A stretch of 64,000 nucleotides of DNA from Actinomycetaceae bacterium TAE3-ERU4. Its GTDB lineage: Bacteria; Actinomycetota; Actinomycetes; Actinomycetales; Actinomycetaceae. Positions 45,187-54,957 of this stretch are shown one piece after another. The stretch covers positions 1 through 64,000 of the forward strand of contig JAHUUJ010000005.1 of assembly GCA_019218365.1 (NCBI GenBank). Reading direction: 5' to 3'. The notes below the pieces were generated by a model. It had not been told where the DNA came from, ran no database searches, and saw nothing but the letters and a program-made list of their open reading frames with translations. The position numbers were made by a program, and so were the translations under genes. Numbering within the stretch: the first letter of the stretch is position 1; every line of letters starts with the position of its first letter.

Positions 45187-45669
45187 TCAGGCCTCCTCAG
45201 TTTCCTCGGTGGCCTCAACTGCAGGAGCTTCATCAGCTTCCTTTGCGGCAGCCTCTTCAGCAGCCTTCTTCTCGGCCTCTTCCTTAGCCTTAGCCTCAGA
45301 CAAAGCAGCCTTACGCTTTTCAGCTTCCTTAGCAGCTTCTTCCATAGCCTTCTTCTGAGCTTCCGCAGCAGCGTCAGCGTCCTTGTACTGAACACGAGAT
45401 TCAGTGTTCTTGGCGCCCTTGAACTTAGCCCAGTCACCAGTCAGGTCAAGAAGGTGCTTAACCTGGTCCGAAGGCTGCGCGCCAACGCCGAGCCAGTACT
45501 GAACACGCTCAGATTCAATCTGAATCAAAGACGGGGTCTCCATCGGGTTGTACTTGCCAACCTCTTCAATTACACGGCCGTCACGCTTCTTACGAGAATC
45601 AACGACAACAACACGGTAGAACGGTGCACGGATTTTACCCATGCGCTTTAAACGAATGCGAACTGCCAC
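45187..45669 (-). CDS. rpsP: 30S ribosomal protein S16
   Basis: This S16 protein has 160 residues. The conserved core ([34 protein letters not shown]) covers the first 85 or so residues. The rest is a long Ala/Lys/Glu-rich tail likely to form a charged helix, longer than in E. coli S16 but known in actinobacteria. The frame extends upstream, but the family start is the GTG at 45669 with AGGAG upstream. The start codon can pair into a small hairpin, CCAC-TAAA-GTGG. Confidence 0.95.
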   Translation of the reverse strand: MAVRIRLKRMGKIRAPFYRVVVVDSRKKRDGRVIEEVGKYNPMETPSLIQIESERVQYWLGVGAQPSDQVKHLLDLTGDWAKFKGAKNTESRVQYKDADAAAEAQKKAMEEAAKEAEKRKAALSEAKAKEEAEKKAAEEAAAKEADEAPAVEATEETEEA

Positions 45670-45872
45670 TTTAGTGGTCACTCCTATACTTAGTCGGTTT
45701 GGGCACGCGCCGAATCCGGTGGGTTTCGGATTCAATCAATGCCCTGTAGGCGCTTCACGCTCTGAGAGGGGTCGCGCGTTGCGAGTACAGCATTTAATTC
45801 TGCCAGAATATGGGGAAAATTACTAATCGATATTAGATAAACCAACGTGCACTTTATCACCTAACGATAAAA
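45670..45872 (-). promoter_or_regulatory. Leader region of rpsP
   Basis: There are 203 bases without a gene between ffh and rpsP. A hairpin CCGAA-(10 nt)-TTCGG and the start-codon hairpin at 45667-45678 are visible on the minus strand. I see no clear consensus promoter, though one must lie here if rpsP is expressed apart from ffh. Confidence 0.35.
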
Positions 45873-47408
45873 CTATAACTGTCCCAAAATCCTTTTCACG
45901 TCATCGGGAAGTTCAGGAACCTGCGTAGACTCCGCCGGCGCAGAAGAAAAAGCACTACCAAAAGCAGCTCCACTCGCTGGGTTTCCCTTTGTAGACTTAG
46001 CTGCCGGATTTCCAGAAAGTTTAACTTTCTTGCCCTTCTTGACCTTCTTTTGTGCCCGCTTAGCTGCCCGACTACCACCCGGTGCCATTCCCGGAATAGC
46101 TCCCATTCCCGGAATCCCGCCGCCCTTCATCGCTTTTTGAGCCATTTCAAAACGCTGCACTAGAGCATTTACTGCCTGTACGGAAGTCCCCGATCCTTTA
46201 GCGATACGTAAGCGTCGAGAACCGTTAAGAATCTTGACATCAGCTCGTTCAGCCGGGGTCATAGAACGAACAATCGCTTCAATCCGGTCAATTTCTTTTT
46301 CATCAAAGTTTTCCAGCTGTTCCCGGAACTTACCAGCCCCCGGCATCATCTTCATCAAGCTTTTAAGCGAACCCAACTTCTTAATCTGCTGCATCTGCTT
46401 AAGAAAGTCATCAAGGGTAAAACTACCCTGCATCAGTTTCTCCGCCATTTCGGCAGATTCTTGTTTATCTAGTGCGTCTTCTGCTTTCTCAATAAGGGTT
46501 TGGATATCTCCCATATCCAAAATACGAGAAGCCATCCGTTCAGGATAAAAACGCTCAAAATCATCTTGCTTTTCACCTGTAGAAGCAAAAAGAATAGGCG
46601 CTCCAGTAACACCTCTAACTGAAAGCGCAGCACCACCTCGGGCATCACCATCCAGCTTGGACAATACAACACCGGTAAAACCAACCCCATCACGGAATGC
46701 AGTAGCTGTATGCACAGCGTCCTGACCAATCATGGAGTCTAAGACAAACATAATTTCATGAGGATTAATAGCATCGCGGATATCACGCGCCTGACGCATC
46801 ATTTCCTCATCGACACCAATGCGACCAGCGGTATCAACGATAACAATATCGAACCCATTGCGAATTGCGTGATCTAGACCGGAACGAGCTACGCTAACTG
46901 GATCTCCGATGCCGTTTCCCGGTTCAGGTGCCCAAACAGTTGCCCCGGCACGCTCACCAACTACCTGCAGCTGCGTTACCGCATTCGGACGCTGCAGGTC
47001 CGAAGCTACTAATAAGACCCGCTTTTTCTGTCCATCAAAAAACTTAGCTAGCTTTCCCGCCAAGGTAGTCTTACCAGCACCTTGCAAACCAGCCAGCATA
47101 AAGACAGAAGGACCGCGCTTAGCAAAATTAAGGTCACGTGCCTGTCCACCAAGAACCTCAATTAGTTCTTCATTCACAATTTTGATTACTTGCTGGGCGG
47201 GATTCAGAGCCTTAGAACGAGTAGCCCCATAAGCACGCTCACGTACCTTTGCGGTGAACTCTCTAACTACCGGCAAAGCAACGTCAGCGTCAATCAAGGC
47301 CCGACGAATCTCACCAACTGTTAAATCAACATCCGATTCGCGAAGCAGTCCCTTACCCCGCAAACGTTTAAAGGACTGCGTAATCTTTTCTGAAAGTGAA
47401 GCGTACAC
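45873..47408 (-). CDS. ffh: Signal recognition particle protein Ffh (SRP54)
   Basis: This GTPase binds signal sequences as they leave the ribosome and delivers them to FtsY. The 511-residue protein has the N domain (about 1-85), the G domain with GLQGAGKTTLAGKLA, DTAGRIGVDEEMM and TKLDGDARGGAAL, and the methionine-rich M domain from about 300 with LKQMQQIKKLGSLKSLM. A basic, Gly/Ala-rich tail ends in PDDVKRILGQL. The start is a GTG with GGAAG upstream. The SRP RNA gene is not in this window. Confidence 0.96.
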   Translation of the reverse strand: MYASLSEKITQSFKRLRGKGLLRESDVDLTVGEIRRALIDADVALPVVREFTAKVRERAYGATRSKALNPAQQVIKIVNEELIEVLGGQARDLNFAKRGPSVFMLAGLQGAGKTTLAGKLAKFFDGQKKRVLLVASDLQRPNAVTQLQVVGERAGATVWAPEPGNGIGDPVSVARSGLDHAIRNGFDIVIVDTAGRIGVDEEMMRQARDIRDAINPHEIMFVLDSMIGQDAVHTATAFRDGVGFTGVVLSKLDGDARGGAALSVRGVTGAPILFASTGEKQDDFERFYPERMASRILDMGDIQTLIEKAEDALDKQESAEMAEKLMQGSFTLDDFLKQMQQIKKLGSLKSLMKMMPGAGKFREQLENFDEKEIDRIEAIVRSMTPAERADVKILNGSRRLRIAKGSGTSVQAVNALVQRFEMAQKAMKGGGIPGMGAIPGMAPGGSRAAKRAQKKVKKGKKVKLSGNPAAKSTKGNPASGAAFGSAFSSAPAESTQVPELPDDVKRILGQL

Positions 47409-47461
47409 GTTTATCTTCCTGGTAGACGAAAACAGCTAATTAAGAATAACACTAGAAAAAA

Positions 47462-48619
47462 CTAGCCGATGATGGATTCAACAAAAGCCTCGGGATTAAA
47501 AGGAGCCATATCATCGGCGCCTTCCCCTAGACCAACTAGCTTAACGGGAACCCCAAGTTCCTTCTGAACGGAAACAACTATCCCACCCTTGGCTGTTCCG
47601 TCAAGCTTTGTCAGAACAATTCCACTAACCTGCGCTACTTCAGCAAAAACCCGAGCCTGCGCCATACCGTTTTGCCCAGTAGTTGCATCAAGTACCAATA
47701 GAGTCTCGCTAATATTGCAAACTCTTTCCATAACTCGGCGAATCTTACCAAGTTCATCCATCAACGTTGATTTATTATGCAAACGACCTGCAGTATCAAC
47801 CAAAACAACATCTGCAGACACTTCGGCGGCATGCTTTACAGCATCAAAAGCTACTGAAGCCGGATCTGCTCCTTCACGATTAGAGCGAACAACCTCCACC
47901 CCAATACGGTCTGCCCAAGTCTCTAGCTGATCAGCAGCTGCCGCGCGGAAGGTATCAGCTGCACCAAGCACAACACTTTTCCCCTCTGCTACCAAAATGC
48001 GAGTTAATTTAGCAGCTGAGGTAGTCTTTCCCACGCCATTTACACCCACCATCAAAACAGCCGCTGGAATTTTAGTCCCTTCGGCAGATACGGTGGGAGA
48101 AAGGTTAAGTTCACGATTCATAGACGGGTCTACTTGCGCTAGCAATTGTTCCCGCAAAATACGACGTACCTCATCAGGATTATTTAGCCCCCGGACTTTA
48201 GCTTCTAGACGTAAGGCCTCCATAATCTGATCAGTTGCTTCTAGACCTAAATCAGCACCCAACAGGGTCTCTTCGATTTCCTCCCAGTCGCTCTCGGATA
48301 AATCTCCCCGTGAAATAACAGAAAGTAAAGTTTTTCCCAGACTACCGGAACGAGCAAGTCTCGCACGTAAGCGAGTCATCCTCGACCCCAGGGCCTCTGG
48401 CTCCTCGAATTTTGTAGTACCGACAGCAGCGGCACTATCCGCGTTAGAAGTATCTTCAAAACCGCTGGAGGCAGAGCTAGAGAGCTCATCAGCTTCTTTT
48501 TCAGAACCATCCTTCTTGGATTTTGCAAACTTCAAGAAGTAAGCCGCAAGGCCACCGGGGATAAGAGCGAGTATCCAATATGCTTCCGGCTGCGAAAAGA
48601 AATCAATAAAACTTTGCAT
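47462..48619 (-). CDS. ftsY: Signal recognition particle receptor FtsY
   Basis: This is the membrane receptor for the SRP-ribosome complex, 385 residues. It starts with a hydrophobic segment (AYWILALIPGGLAAYFL, about residues 13-29) that should anchor it, then a short acidic linker, then the NG domain from about 80 with GVNGVGKTTSAAKL, DTAGRLHNKSTLM and TKLDGTAKGGIVV. It lies between smc and ffh, 4 bases after smc. Confidence 0.96.
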   Translation of the reverse strand: MQSFIDFFSQPEAYWILALIPGGLAAYFLKFAKSKKDGSEKEADELSSSASSGFEDTSNADSAAAVGTTKFEEPEALGSRMTRLRARLARSGSLGKTLLSVISRGDLSESDWEEIEETLLGADLGLEATDQIMEALRLEAKVRGLNNPDEVRRILREQLLAQVDPSMNRELNLSPTVSAEGTKIPAAVLMVGVNGVGKTTSAAKLTRILVAEGKSVVLGAADTFRAAAADQLETWADRIGVEVVRSNREGADPASVAFDAVKHAAEVSADVVLVDTAGRLHNKSTLMDELGKIRRVMERVCNISETLLVLDATTGQNGMAQARVFAEVAQVSGIVLTKLDGTAKGGIVVSVQKELGVPVKLVGLGEGADDMAPFNPEAFVESIIG

Positions 48620-48623
48620 ATAT

Positions 48624-51600
48624 CTATTCTAAACGTAGACGGGAAGATACGACCTTACTTATGCCATCTCGCATAGTCACACCATAGAGAGCATCTGCGA
48701 CTTCCATAGTTCTCTTCTGATGCGTAATCAAAATTAGCTGAGAACGCTCACGCAGCTGGGTAAATATCTTTAGCAAACGTCCCAAATTGGTATCGTCTAA
48801 AGCCGCTTCAACCTCATCCATGACATAGAAGGGAGAAGGGCGAGCAATAAAAATTGAAACCAGCAGAGCCACCGCAGCCAACGAACGCTCACCCCCAGAG
48901 AGCAAGGACAAGCGTGAGATTTTTTTACCCGCCGGGCGGGCTTCAATTTCAACCCCGGTAGTTAATAAATCATCAGGGTTTGTAAGTACCAGTTTCCCTC
49001 GCCCACCTGGGAAAAGAGTTGAAAAAACTGACTCAAAAGCAGCAGCAGTATCGTTAAATGCCGAAGCAAAAACATCTTGAACGTGGTTATCGACTTCCTC
49101 AATTAATCTCAACAAATCAGCGCGAGAATCTTGAATATCGGCCAATTGCTGTGAAATAAAATCATAACGAGATTGAGCAGCCTTCAGCTCCTCTAAAGCA
49201 AGCGGATTTACCCGCCCTATTCTATCCATTCGCCGCTGCGCAGCGGCATATGCTTCAGATACTTCTTCATAGACAAAAGCACGCCCCGCAACATCGAATT
49301 CGCTATTTTCTACTCCTGCTTGAGGTTCCGCTAAAAGCCTATCAACCTGCCCTTCTGCAGGGGCAGAAAACAGCCATTCAGGCACTTGGCGTTTACCCCC
49401 AAAACGTTCTGTTAGCTCCGATAAAGTAAGTTTGAGCTCTGCTCGTACTCGTTCTTCTAAAGAAGTAAGCTCAAGTTTTAAAGAAGCTAACGCTAGTTCA
49501 CTTTCGCGTGCATTATCCGAAAGTTCTTCTAAAGTAGCAGTGACCTCGTCTAAACGTTTGCGTAGAGAATCTTCCTTCCTGGTTAATTCCAAACGTCGCG
49601 AGGAAGCTTCTTGGCGACTAACAGATGCCCTCGAATATGCCTGTTTTGCCAACGAACGAGCCCGCTCAACAATTGTGATGGCTTCTTCCAACATCTCGCG
49701 AACTTGCTTTCTTGCCTCCTCTTGCCGAGTAAAAGTATCACGTTGCTGACGCTCTCGTTCCGCGCTTGACTCCAATGCCCGAATCCGAGTCCTAATAGCG
49801 CTAAGTTCCTTATCTAATTGTGCAAGCTCAGAATGAACCTGGCCTTCTTTATCGCGCGCCTGCGAAATCTTAGTTGCAATCTCCCCCATTGCCAAGCGAG
49901 CCTGCGCGACTATCTCTTCGCTCAAAACGGTAGGTAAATCATTCAGCTCACAAGTGGCTGTAGCAAGCTCCGCCTGCGCAACTCGTAAATCAGTTTTTGC
50001 CTGCTCAACCCGTTTAGTTGCTCTCGTTAGGTCGGCCTCGCTCATTCTTTTTTCTGTTTCCAAGGAAGAACGTTGAGCTAAGACTTTAGCCGCTTGGGCA
50101 TCTGCCTCCCGTAAAGCCCGTAAAGCTTGATTCGTTTCCTTAATTGAACGGTCTAATTCCTCTCTTGCCAAAGACAGGCCCTCACTAGCCTCCGAAAGAA
50201 GCGTCTCATAATGCGTAGTTTTAGCAAGTGCCTGCTCATACTCGGCACGACTTTGTAAGATACTACTTCCCTCGCGGTTACCTGAGTCAAGAGAAAATCT
50301 AGTAACAATCTGTCCAGAACGAGTTAAAACCTGATGGCAATCAAGATAGGTACACAAAATTTCACGAGCTTGCGAAATACTTTCCGCATAGGCAGTACCC
50401 GAAAGATAATTTTCTAAACATTCCCCTAAGACCTTATCTTCAACCTGTACTAAGCAATACGCACATAGTTGTGTCGGCATCTCCAAAGACGGCGAAGAAA
50501 GAGGAGAAAAAGGAGGAAATAAAACAGTTAGATTCCCCTGGGATAATTTCTCTAAAGCATCCACTCCAGATTCCCAGTTGGACATCATAACGCCTCGCAA
50601 AACAGGCCCCAAAGCAACAGCAATGGCCTTTTCCCACCCTGACTTTACCCTGATTAACGAGTCTAATAATCCGCTAGCTTGTTCTAAAGCTAAAGCCTCA
50701 CTAACACAATCATCTGGAATCAGGACTTCTTTCAGGGCTCTTGCCCTTGCCGCCCAGGCAGAAGCCTCGGAAGAATATTCCCTCTCGCGAGCCAAAAAGG
50801 TATCGACTCTACGCCGAGCTTCGTCACTAGAAGATGCAGCAGACTTATGTAACTGAGCTGCTTTCCCCTGTAGATTTATCTCCTGAGGAGCAAACTCCTC
50901 CAATCGAGATTTAGCTTTTTCCAACACCTGGGCAGCTTGTTCCCAGGTCTTTTCTAAACCAATAAGTTTTTCTTCTTCCTGAGCAAGACGTTGTTTTGCA
51001 TTTGCCAAACGCGCCTCAGCTCGCGCACGAATCGAAACTTCTACTGAACGGCGATTAGATAGAGTAGAAAAATTCGTTGCTGCCTCACCCTGTGAGCGTT
51101 CTAAAACGGTACGTTCCAAAACCATCTTAGCCAGAGAGTCGCGGATAGCATCGGCTTTCACAACCAAGTCATCTGCTTGCAACGCTAGTTTCTTTGCCTC
51201 GTCTTCTAAAAGTTCCGGCGCTATCCCCGGCACCTGATTACGTGGACGATAATTTATCTGCCTTTCAGCCATAATTTCAAGCATCGTTGAGCTCTTTTGA
51301 ATTACTCGCGATAATTCCTCACAACGATGTGTATAAAGTTCAAAGTCCGGAACTAAATCTTCTATTGCTGCATGGCATTTATCTATCTCACTACGCAAAG
51401 AATCACGCTCGGCTAAAAGTTGAGAACGCTTTTGAGAAACTGCCGAGAAACCACTTGCTCCTGCCTGCATCTGGAGCTGTTTTTCCTCCAGTTCAAATGC
51501 CAGCAAAAAAGCACGTAACTGATAAATCTGCTCGTTAACAGAAGCCGCCCTTGCCGCGGCTTTGGCCTGCCGCGAAAGCGGTCCTAATTGACGTTTTATT

Positions 51601-52190
51601 TCCGCAGCTAAATCCTTCACCCGAGCCGTGTTTTCGTCCAAAGATTCAAGCTTACGTAAAGCTCTTTCCTTCCGACGACGATGCTTAAGAACCCCCGCTG
51701 CCTCGTCAATAAATCCTCGACGCGATTCTGCCGTAGCACTTAAAACAGCATCGAGTTGCCCCTGCCCAACAATCACATGCATCTGTTTACCCATACCGGT
51801 ATCAGACAGCAGCTCTTGTACATCTAATAAACGTGCTGGCTCGCCATTAATTGAATATTCAGAGCCACCGGAACGAAACATCGTCCTAGTAATGGTTACT
51901 TCTGTGTAATCAATTGGAAGCGTTCCATCAGTATTATCAATAGTCAAAGATACTTCAGCCCGACCTAAAGCGGGACGAGTTGAAGTACCAGCAAAAATTA
52001 CATCGGACATATTAGCCCCACGTAGATTTTTTGCTCCCTGCTCCCCCATTACCCAAGAAAGGGCATCAACTACATTTGATTTACCAGAACCATTAGGACC
52101 AACTACAGCCGTAATGCCAGGTTCCAGGTTTAGCGTTGTTGTCGATGCAAAGGATTTAAACCCCCGCATAGTCAACGTCTTCAGGTACAT
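48624..52190 (-). CDS. smc: Chromosome segregation protein SMC
   Basis: This ATPase organises and segregates the chromosome with ScpA and ScpB. The 1188-residue protein has the N-terminal Walker A GPNGSGKSNVVDALSWVMGE, two long coiled coils, a hinge domain around residues 500-660, and the C-terminal ABC signature LSGGERSLAAVALL with Walker B PSPFYVMDEVEAALDD. All key ATPase motifs are intact. The ribosome binding site is weak. It follows ndk by 15 bases. Confidence 0.96.
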   Translation of the reverse strand: MYLKTLTMRGFKSFASTTTLNLEPGITAVVGPNGSGKSNVVDALSWVMGEQGAKNLRGANMSDVIFAGTSTRPALGRAEVSLTIDNTDGTLPIDYTEVTITRTMFRSGGSEYSINGEPARLLDVQELLSDTGMGKQMHVIVGQGQLDAVLSATAESRRGFIDEAAGVLKHRRRKERALRKLESLDENTARVKDLAAEIKRQLGPLSRQAKAAARAASVNEQIYQLRAFLLAFELEEKQLQMQAGASGFSAVSQKRSQLLAERDSLRSEIDKCHAAIEDLVPDFELYTHRCEELSRVIQKSSTMLEIMAERQINYRPRNQVPGIAPELLEDEAKKLALQADDLVVKADAIRDSLAKMVLERTVLERSQGEAATNFSTLSNRRSVEVSIRARAEARLANAKQRLAQEEEKLIGLEKTWEQAAQVLEKAKSRLEEFAPQEINLQGKAAQLHKSAASSSDEARRRVDTFLAREREYSSEASAWAARARALKEVLIPDDCVSEALALEQASGLLDSLIRVKSGWEKAIAVALGPVLRGVMMSNWESGVDALEKLSQGNLTVLFPPFSPLSSPSLEMPTQLCAYCLVQVEDKVLGECLENYLSGTAYAESISQAREILCTYLDCHQVLTRSGQIVTRFSLDSGNREGSSILQSRAEYEQALAKTTHYETLLSEASEGLSLAREELDRSIKETNQALRALREADAQAAKVLAQRSSLETEKRMSEADLTRATKRVEQAKTDLRVAQAELATATCELNDLPTVLSEEIVAQARLAMGEIATKISQARDKEGQVHSELAQLDKELSAIRTRIRALESSAERERQQRDTFTRQEEARKQVREMLEEAITIVERARSLAKQAYSRASVSRQEASSRRLELTRKEDSLRKRLDEVTATLEELSDNARESELALASLKLELTSLEERVRAELKLTLSELTERFGGKRQVPEWLFSAPAEGQVDRLLAEPQAGVENSEFDVAGRAFVYEEVSEAYAAAQRRMDRIGRVNPLALEELKAAQSRYDFISQQLADIQDSRADLLRLIEEVDNHVQDVFASAFNDTAAAFESVFSTLFPGGRGKLVLTNPDDLLTTGVEIEARPAGKKISRLSLLSGGERSLAAVALLVSIFIARPSPFYVMDEVEAALDDTNLGRLLKIFTQLRERSQLILITHQKRTMEVADALYGVTMRDGISKVVSSRLRLE

Positions 52191-52205
52191 GAGAAAACTT
52201 AGGTT

Positions 52206-52622
52206 TTAGTTACTAGGAAACCAAATTGAAATTTCGCGTTCAGCAGCCTCGTAGCTGTCCGAACCATGAATAACATTTCGGGCAACTCCATCAGCCCAAG
52301 AACGAGAATAATCACCACGGATAGTACCGGGAGCCGCGGCAGAAGGCATAGTAGCCCCCATCATGGAGCGAACTGCTTCCTGTACTCCCTCACCTTCAAT
52401 AATTACAGCTACCAACGGACCAGAAGACATATACTCCGCCATCGCAGGATAAAAGTCTTTTCCGACATGCTCACTGTAGTGGGCATCAAGCTGTTCCTTA
52501 GAAGCTACCTGCACGCGTAACTGAGAAAAGGTAAAACCACGCGACTCAAAGCGTGAAAGAATCTTTCCAACCAACCCGCGAGCAACCGCATCTGGCTTTA
52601 TCAAAACTAACGTACGCGACAT
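52206..52622 (-). CDS. ndk: Nucleoside diphosphate kinase
   Basis: It transfers phosphate between nucleoside tri- and diphosphates. The protein has 138 residues with SRTLVLIKPDAVARGLVG at the start and the active-site histidine in ARNVIHGSDSYEAAERE. The frame opens further upstream, but the ATG at 52622 has GAGGGG upstream and matches the family. It follows the CDP-alcohol transferase gene by one base. Confidence 0.95.
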   Translation of the reverse strand: MSRTLVLIKPDAVARGLVGKILSRFESRGFTFSQLRVQVASKEQLDAHYSEHVGKDFYPAMAEYMSSGPLVAVIIEGEGVQEAVRSMMGATMPSAAAPGTIRGDYSRSWADGVARNVIHGSDSYEAAEREISIWFPSN

Positions 52623-52623
52623 T

Positions 52624-53409
52624 CTAGTTCCCCTCTTCTTCCGCGATTCCTGCAAGCTCTTCCATCTTCCGACGCCCTAAAACAGTACGTACAATCCCAA
52701 TACCGATAAAGTAAATACCAAAAATCCACCAGAGGATAAAGACCCACAGGTTATCTACAGCAGAAGAATCCATAACCCGTGCCACCAGCAAGAAACCAGT
52801 GGTTACAAGCCAACCAACCGTAACGGCAATATTCAAGGGCATCCAAGTACGAACTCGCAAAGGATGCACAAAAGTCAACGTCGAAAGCGTCAAAGACATA
52901 ACCACTAAGGAAACAATTACGTTAACAATCGGTCCAGTTTCCAAAACGTAAAAGTACATAGCAGCAATATTCCAAGCCGCTGGGAAACCAACAAAATAGT
53001 TATCCTGCGCTTTCATTCCCTTGTTCGCATAACAGAACATAGAGGAAGTAGCTACCATAACCACAATCACTGCCGCTAGCCAGCGTGGTCCTAACGGCAG
53101 GTAAAGATACATGAAAATAGCCGGAATGAAAGTCCAAGTAAGGTAATCGACAATATCGTCAAGGATTACCCCATCAAACCAAGGAACTACCTCACTTACT
53201 TTTGCAGCCCGTGCAAAAGTTCCATCAATGGCATCAACCAAGAGTGCTACAGAAAGCCATAGCCACATCCATCCAACGTGCCCGTTGATTAAAGAAAGTA
53301 ACGCTAAGACCGCCCATGCAACCCCTGTCATGGTGAACGCGTGAACCGACCAAGCGGCTACCTTCTGGCCAAGAGTATAACTTGACATTGAGGTCGTTTT
53401 TCCAGTCAT
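52624..53409 (-). CDS. CDP-alcohol phosphatidyltransferase, phosphatidylcholine-synthase-like
   Basis: This 261-residue membrane protein has about eight hydrophobic segments. The CDP-alcohol transferase motif DG-x2-AR-...-G-x3-D-x3-D is complete: DGTFAR followed by GVILDDIVD. The surrounding LVDAIDGTFARAAKV, DYLTWTFIPA and NYFVGFPAAWNIAAMYFY resemble bacterial phosphatidylcholine synthase (Pcs), which joins CDP-diacylglycerol and choline. The actual alcohol is not proven. It lies in a folC - transferase - ndk run; the ATG has GGAAC upstream. Confidence 0.85.
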   Translation of the reverse strand: MTGKTTSMSSYTLGQKVAAWSVHAFTMTGVAWAVLALLSLINGHVGWMWLWLSVALLVDAIDGTFARAAKVSEVVPWFDGVILDDIVDYLTWTFIPAIFMYLYLPLGPRWLAAVIVVMVATSSMFCYANKGMKAQDNYFVGFPAAWNIAAMYFYVLETGPIVNVIVSLVVMSLTLSTLTFVHPLRVRTWMPLNIAVTVGWLVTTGFLLVARVMDSSAVDNLWVFILWWIFGIYFIGIGIVRTVLGRRKMEELAGIAEEEGN

Positions 53410-53435
53410 ATTGTTCCTTTTCTAATGGGTTTTCC

Positions 53436-54950
53436 CTAGCTCAGTTTACAAAGAGCCCGAGCAGATCCTACCAGACTTATAGAACCACATACTACCGTCC
53501 CATTGGCGTCAAGGCTATCTCCGCCATCCTGACTCAGCTCAACTGCCTTTTCTAAGGCTTCTTCTAGAGTGTCTGCTTTGTGCACTCTATCGGCCCCAAA
53601 AACATCATCGGCTAAAGATGCCAATTCCTCAATGGACATTGCCCTTTCCCCGGGCATCTGTACAACTACAATTTCTTCAAATGCGGGTTCTAGAATGCCA
53701 AGCATTTCTTCCACTGCTTTATCAGCCATCGCGGAAAATACACCGTACACACGCGTAAATCCAAAATTCTCCTCTAAAGCAGCAACCAAGCTTTCCATTC
53801 CCGCAGGGTTATGAGCCGCATCTGCAATAATCGTCGGAGAGCCTTTAATTACTTCCAACCGTCCCGGACTGGTAGCACGCAAAAATCCTCCCTCGACCAG
53901 TTCCCCAGATAGTGCTTTCCCACCGAGGAAAGCCTCAACCGCACTCAAGGCTAAGGCTGCATTCTGTGCCTGATGCTTACCAAATAGAGGGAGAGGAATC
54001 TCCTCATATAACGCTGCTGGAGACTGGATAGTAACCGACTGACCACCTACCGCTAAGCGATAATCTACAAGGGAAAAATCCCTCCCAGACAGACGAACTA
54101 TTGCGTCACTAGCCTTTGCCGCTTGGAACATTACAGCCTCAACTTCAGGAAGCTGCGGCGCCAATACAACAGTTGCACCGGGCTTAATAATCCCAGATTT
54201 TTCCTTGGCTATTTCTTCACAAGTAGATCCAAGCCAACGCTGATGGTCTAAAGAAATCGGGGTAATCACACTAACTTGTGCATCAATCACATTGGTAGCA
54301 TCCCAGCGTCCCCCCATACCTACTTCCATAACTGCAACATCCACGGGAGCAGCCGCAAAAGCAGCGAAAGCCATCACCGTAAAGAACTCAAAAAATGACA
54401 GCCCAGCACGTCCTTCCCGATGGCAGGCTTCGTCAACCATCTGCACAAAAGGAGAGACATCTTCATAGGCCTGCAAAAAAGCTGACGCACTAATCGGCTT
54501 TCCCCCGATGCTAATACGTTCACGCACATCAACTAAATGCGGAGATGTAAATCTTCCCACGCGTAATCCTGCAGCCGAAAGCAGAGAATCAATCATTCGG
54601 GTAGTTGAAGTTTTACCGTTAGTGCCCCCCACATGTATATATGAGAGGGAGTCCTGGGGATTTCCCATTAGCTCCAACACTTGAGTCACTTTATCAAGAG
54701 AGGGATTAGGGGAATGTTCTGGCAAACGCGCAACAATCTCCGCATAGCATTGCGCCACGCGAGCTAAATCCTGCGGGTCATCTACAGAAACATTCCCCTT
54801 CCCAACAGACGATAAAGAGGAAACAGAAGATTCCAAATCCGGAGTACGGTCATCAATCACTCCAGTTAAAAGGTCCTCACGTAACTGGTGCTCTTCCGGA
54901 GTAATTGACAATGGATCTAGTCCATCCATTTCTTCTTCAGCAAATATCAT
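53436..54950 (-). CDS. folC: Dihydrofolate synthase / folylpolyglutamate synthase
   Basis: It adds glutamate to dihydropteroate and reduced folates. The 504-residue Mur-ligase-like protein has the ATP loop VGGTNGKTSTTRMIDSLL near residue 105, FTSPHLVDVRERI, EVGMGGRWDATNVID and the C-terminal ADAAHNPAGMESL. The N-terminus is about 60 residues longer than in E. coli; ATG codons at 54950 and 54929 are both possible. It follows ileS by 7 bases, as in many actinobacteria. Confidence 0.94.
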   Translation of the reverse strand: MIFAEEEMDGLDPLSITPEEHQLREDLLTGVIDDRTPDLESSVSSLSSVGKGNVSVDDPQDLARVAQCYAEIVARLPEHSPNPSLDKVTQVLELMGNPQDSLSYIHVGGTNGKTSTTRMIDSLLSAAGLRVGRFTSPHLVDVRERISIGGKPISASAFLQAYEDVSPFVQMVDEACHREGRAGLSFFEFFTVMAFAAFAAAPVDVAVMEVGMGGRWDATNVIDAQVSVITPISLDHQRWLGSTCEEIAKEKSGIIKPGATVVLAPQLPEVEAVMFQAAKASDAIVRLSGRDFSLVDYRLAVGGQSVTIQSPAALYEEIPLPLFGKHQAQNAALALSAVEAFLGGKALSGELVEGGFLRATSPGRLEVIKGSPTIIADAAHNPAGMESLVAALEENFGFTRVYGVFSAMADKAVEEMLGILEPAFEEIVVVQMPGERAMSIEELASLADDVFGADRVHKADTLEEALEKAVELSQDGGDSLDANGTVVCGSISLVGSARALCKLS

Positions 54951-54957
54951 TCGCTTT

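Noticed and set aside
45641-45826. Plus-strand 61-residue open frame opposite the rpsP leader
   Set aside because: No ribosome binding site, no family features, and it overlaps the start of rpsP in antisense.
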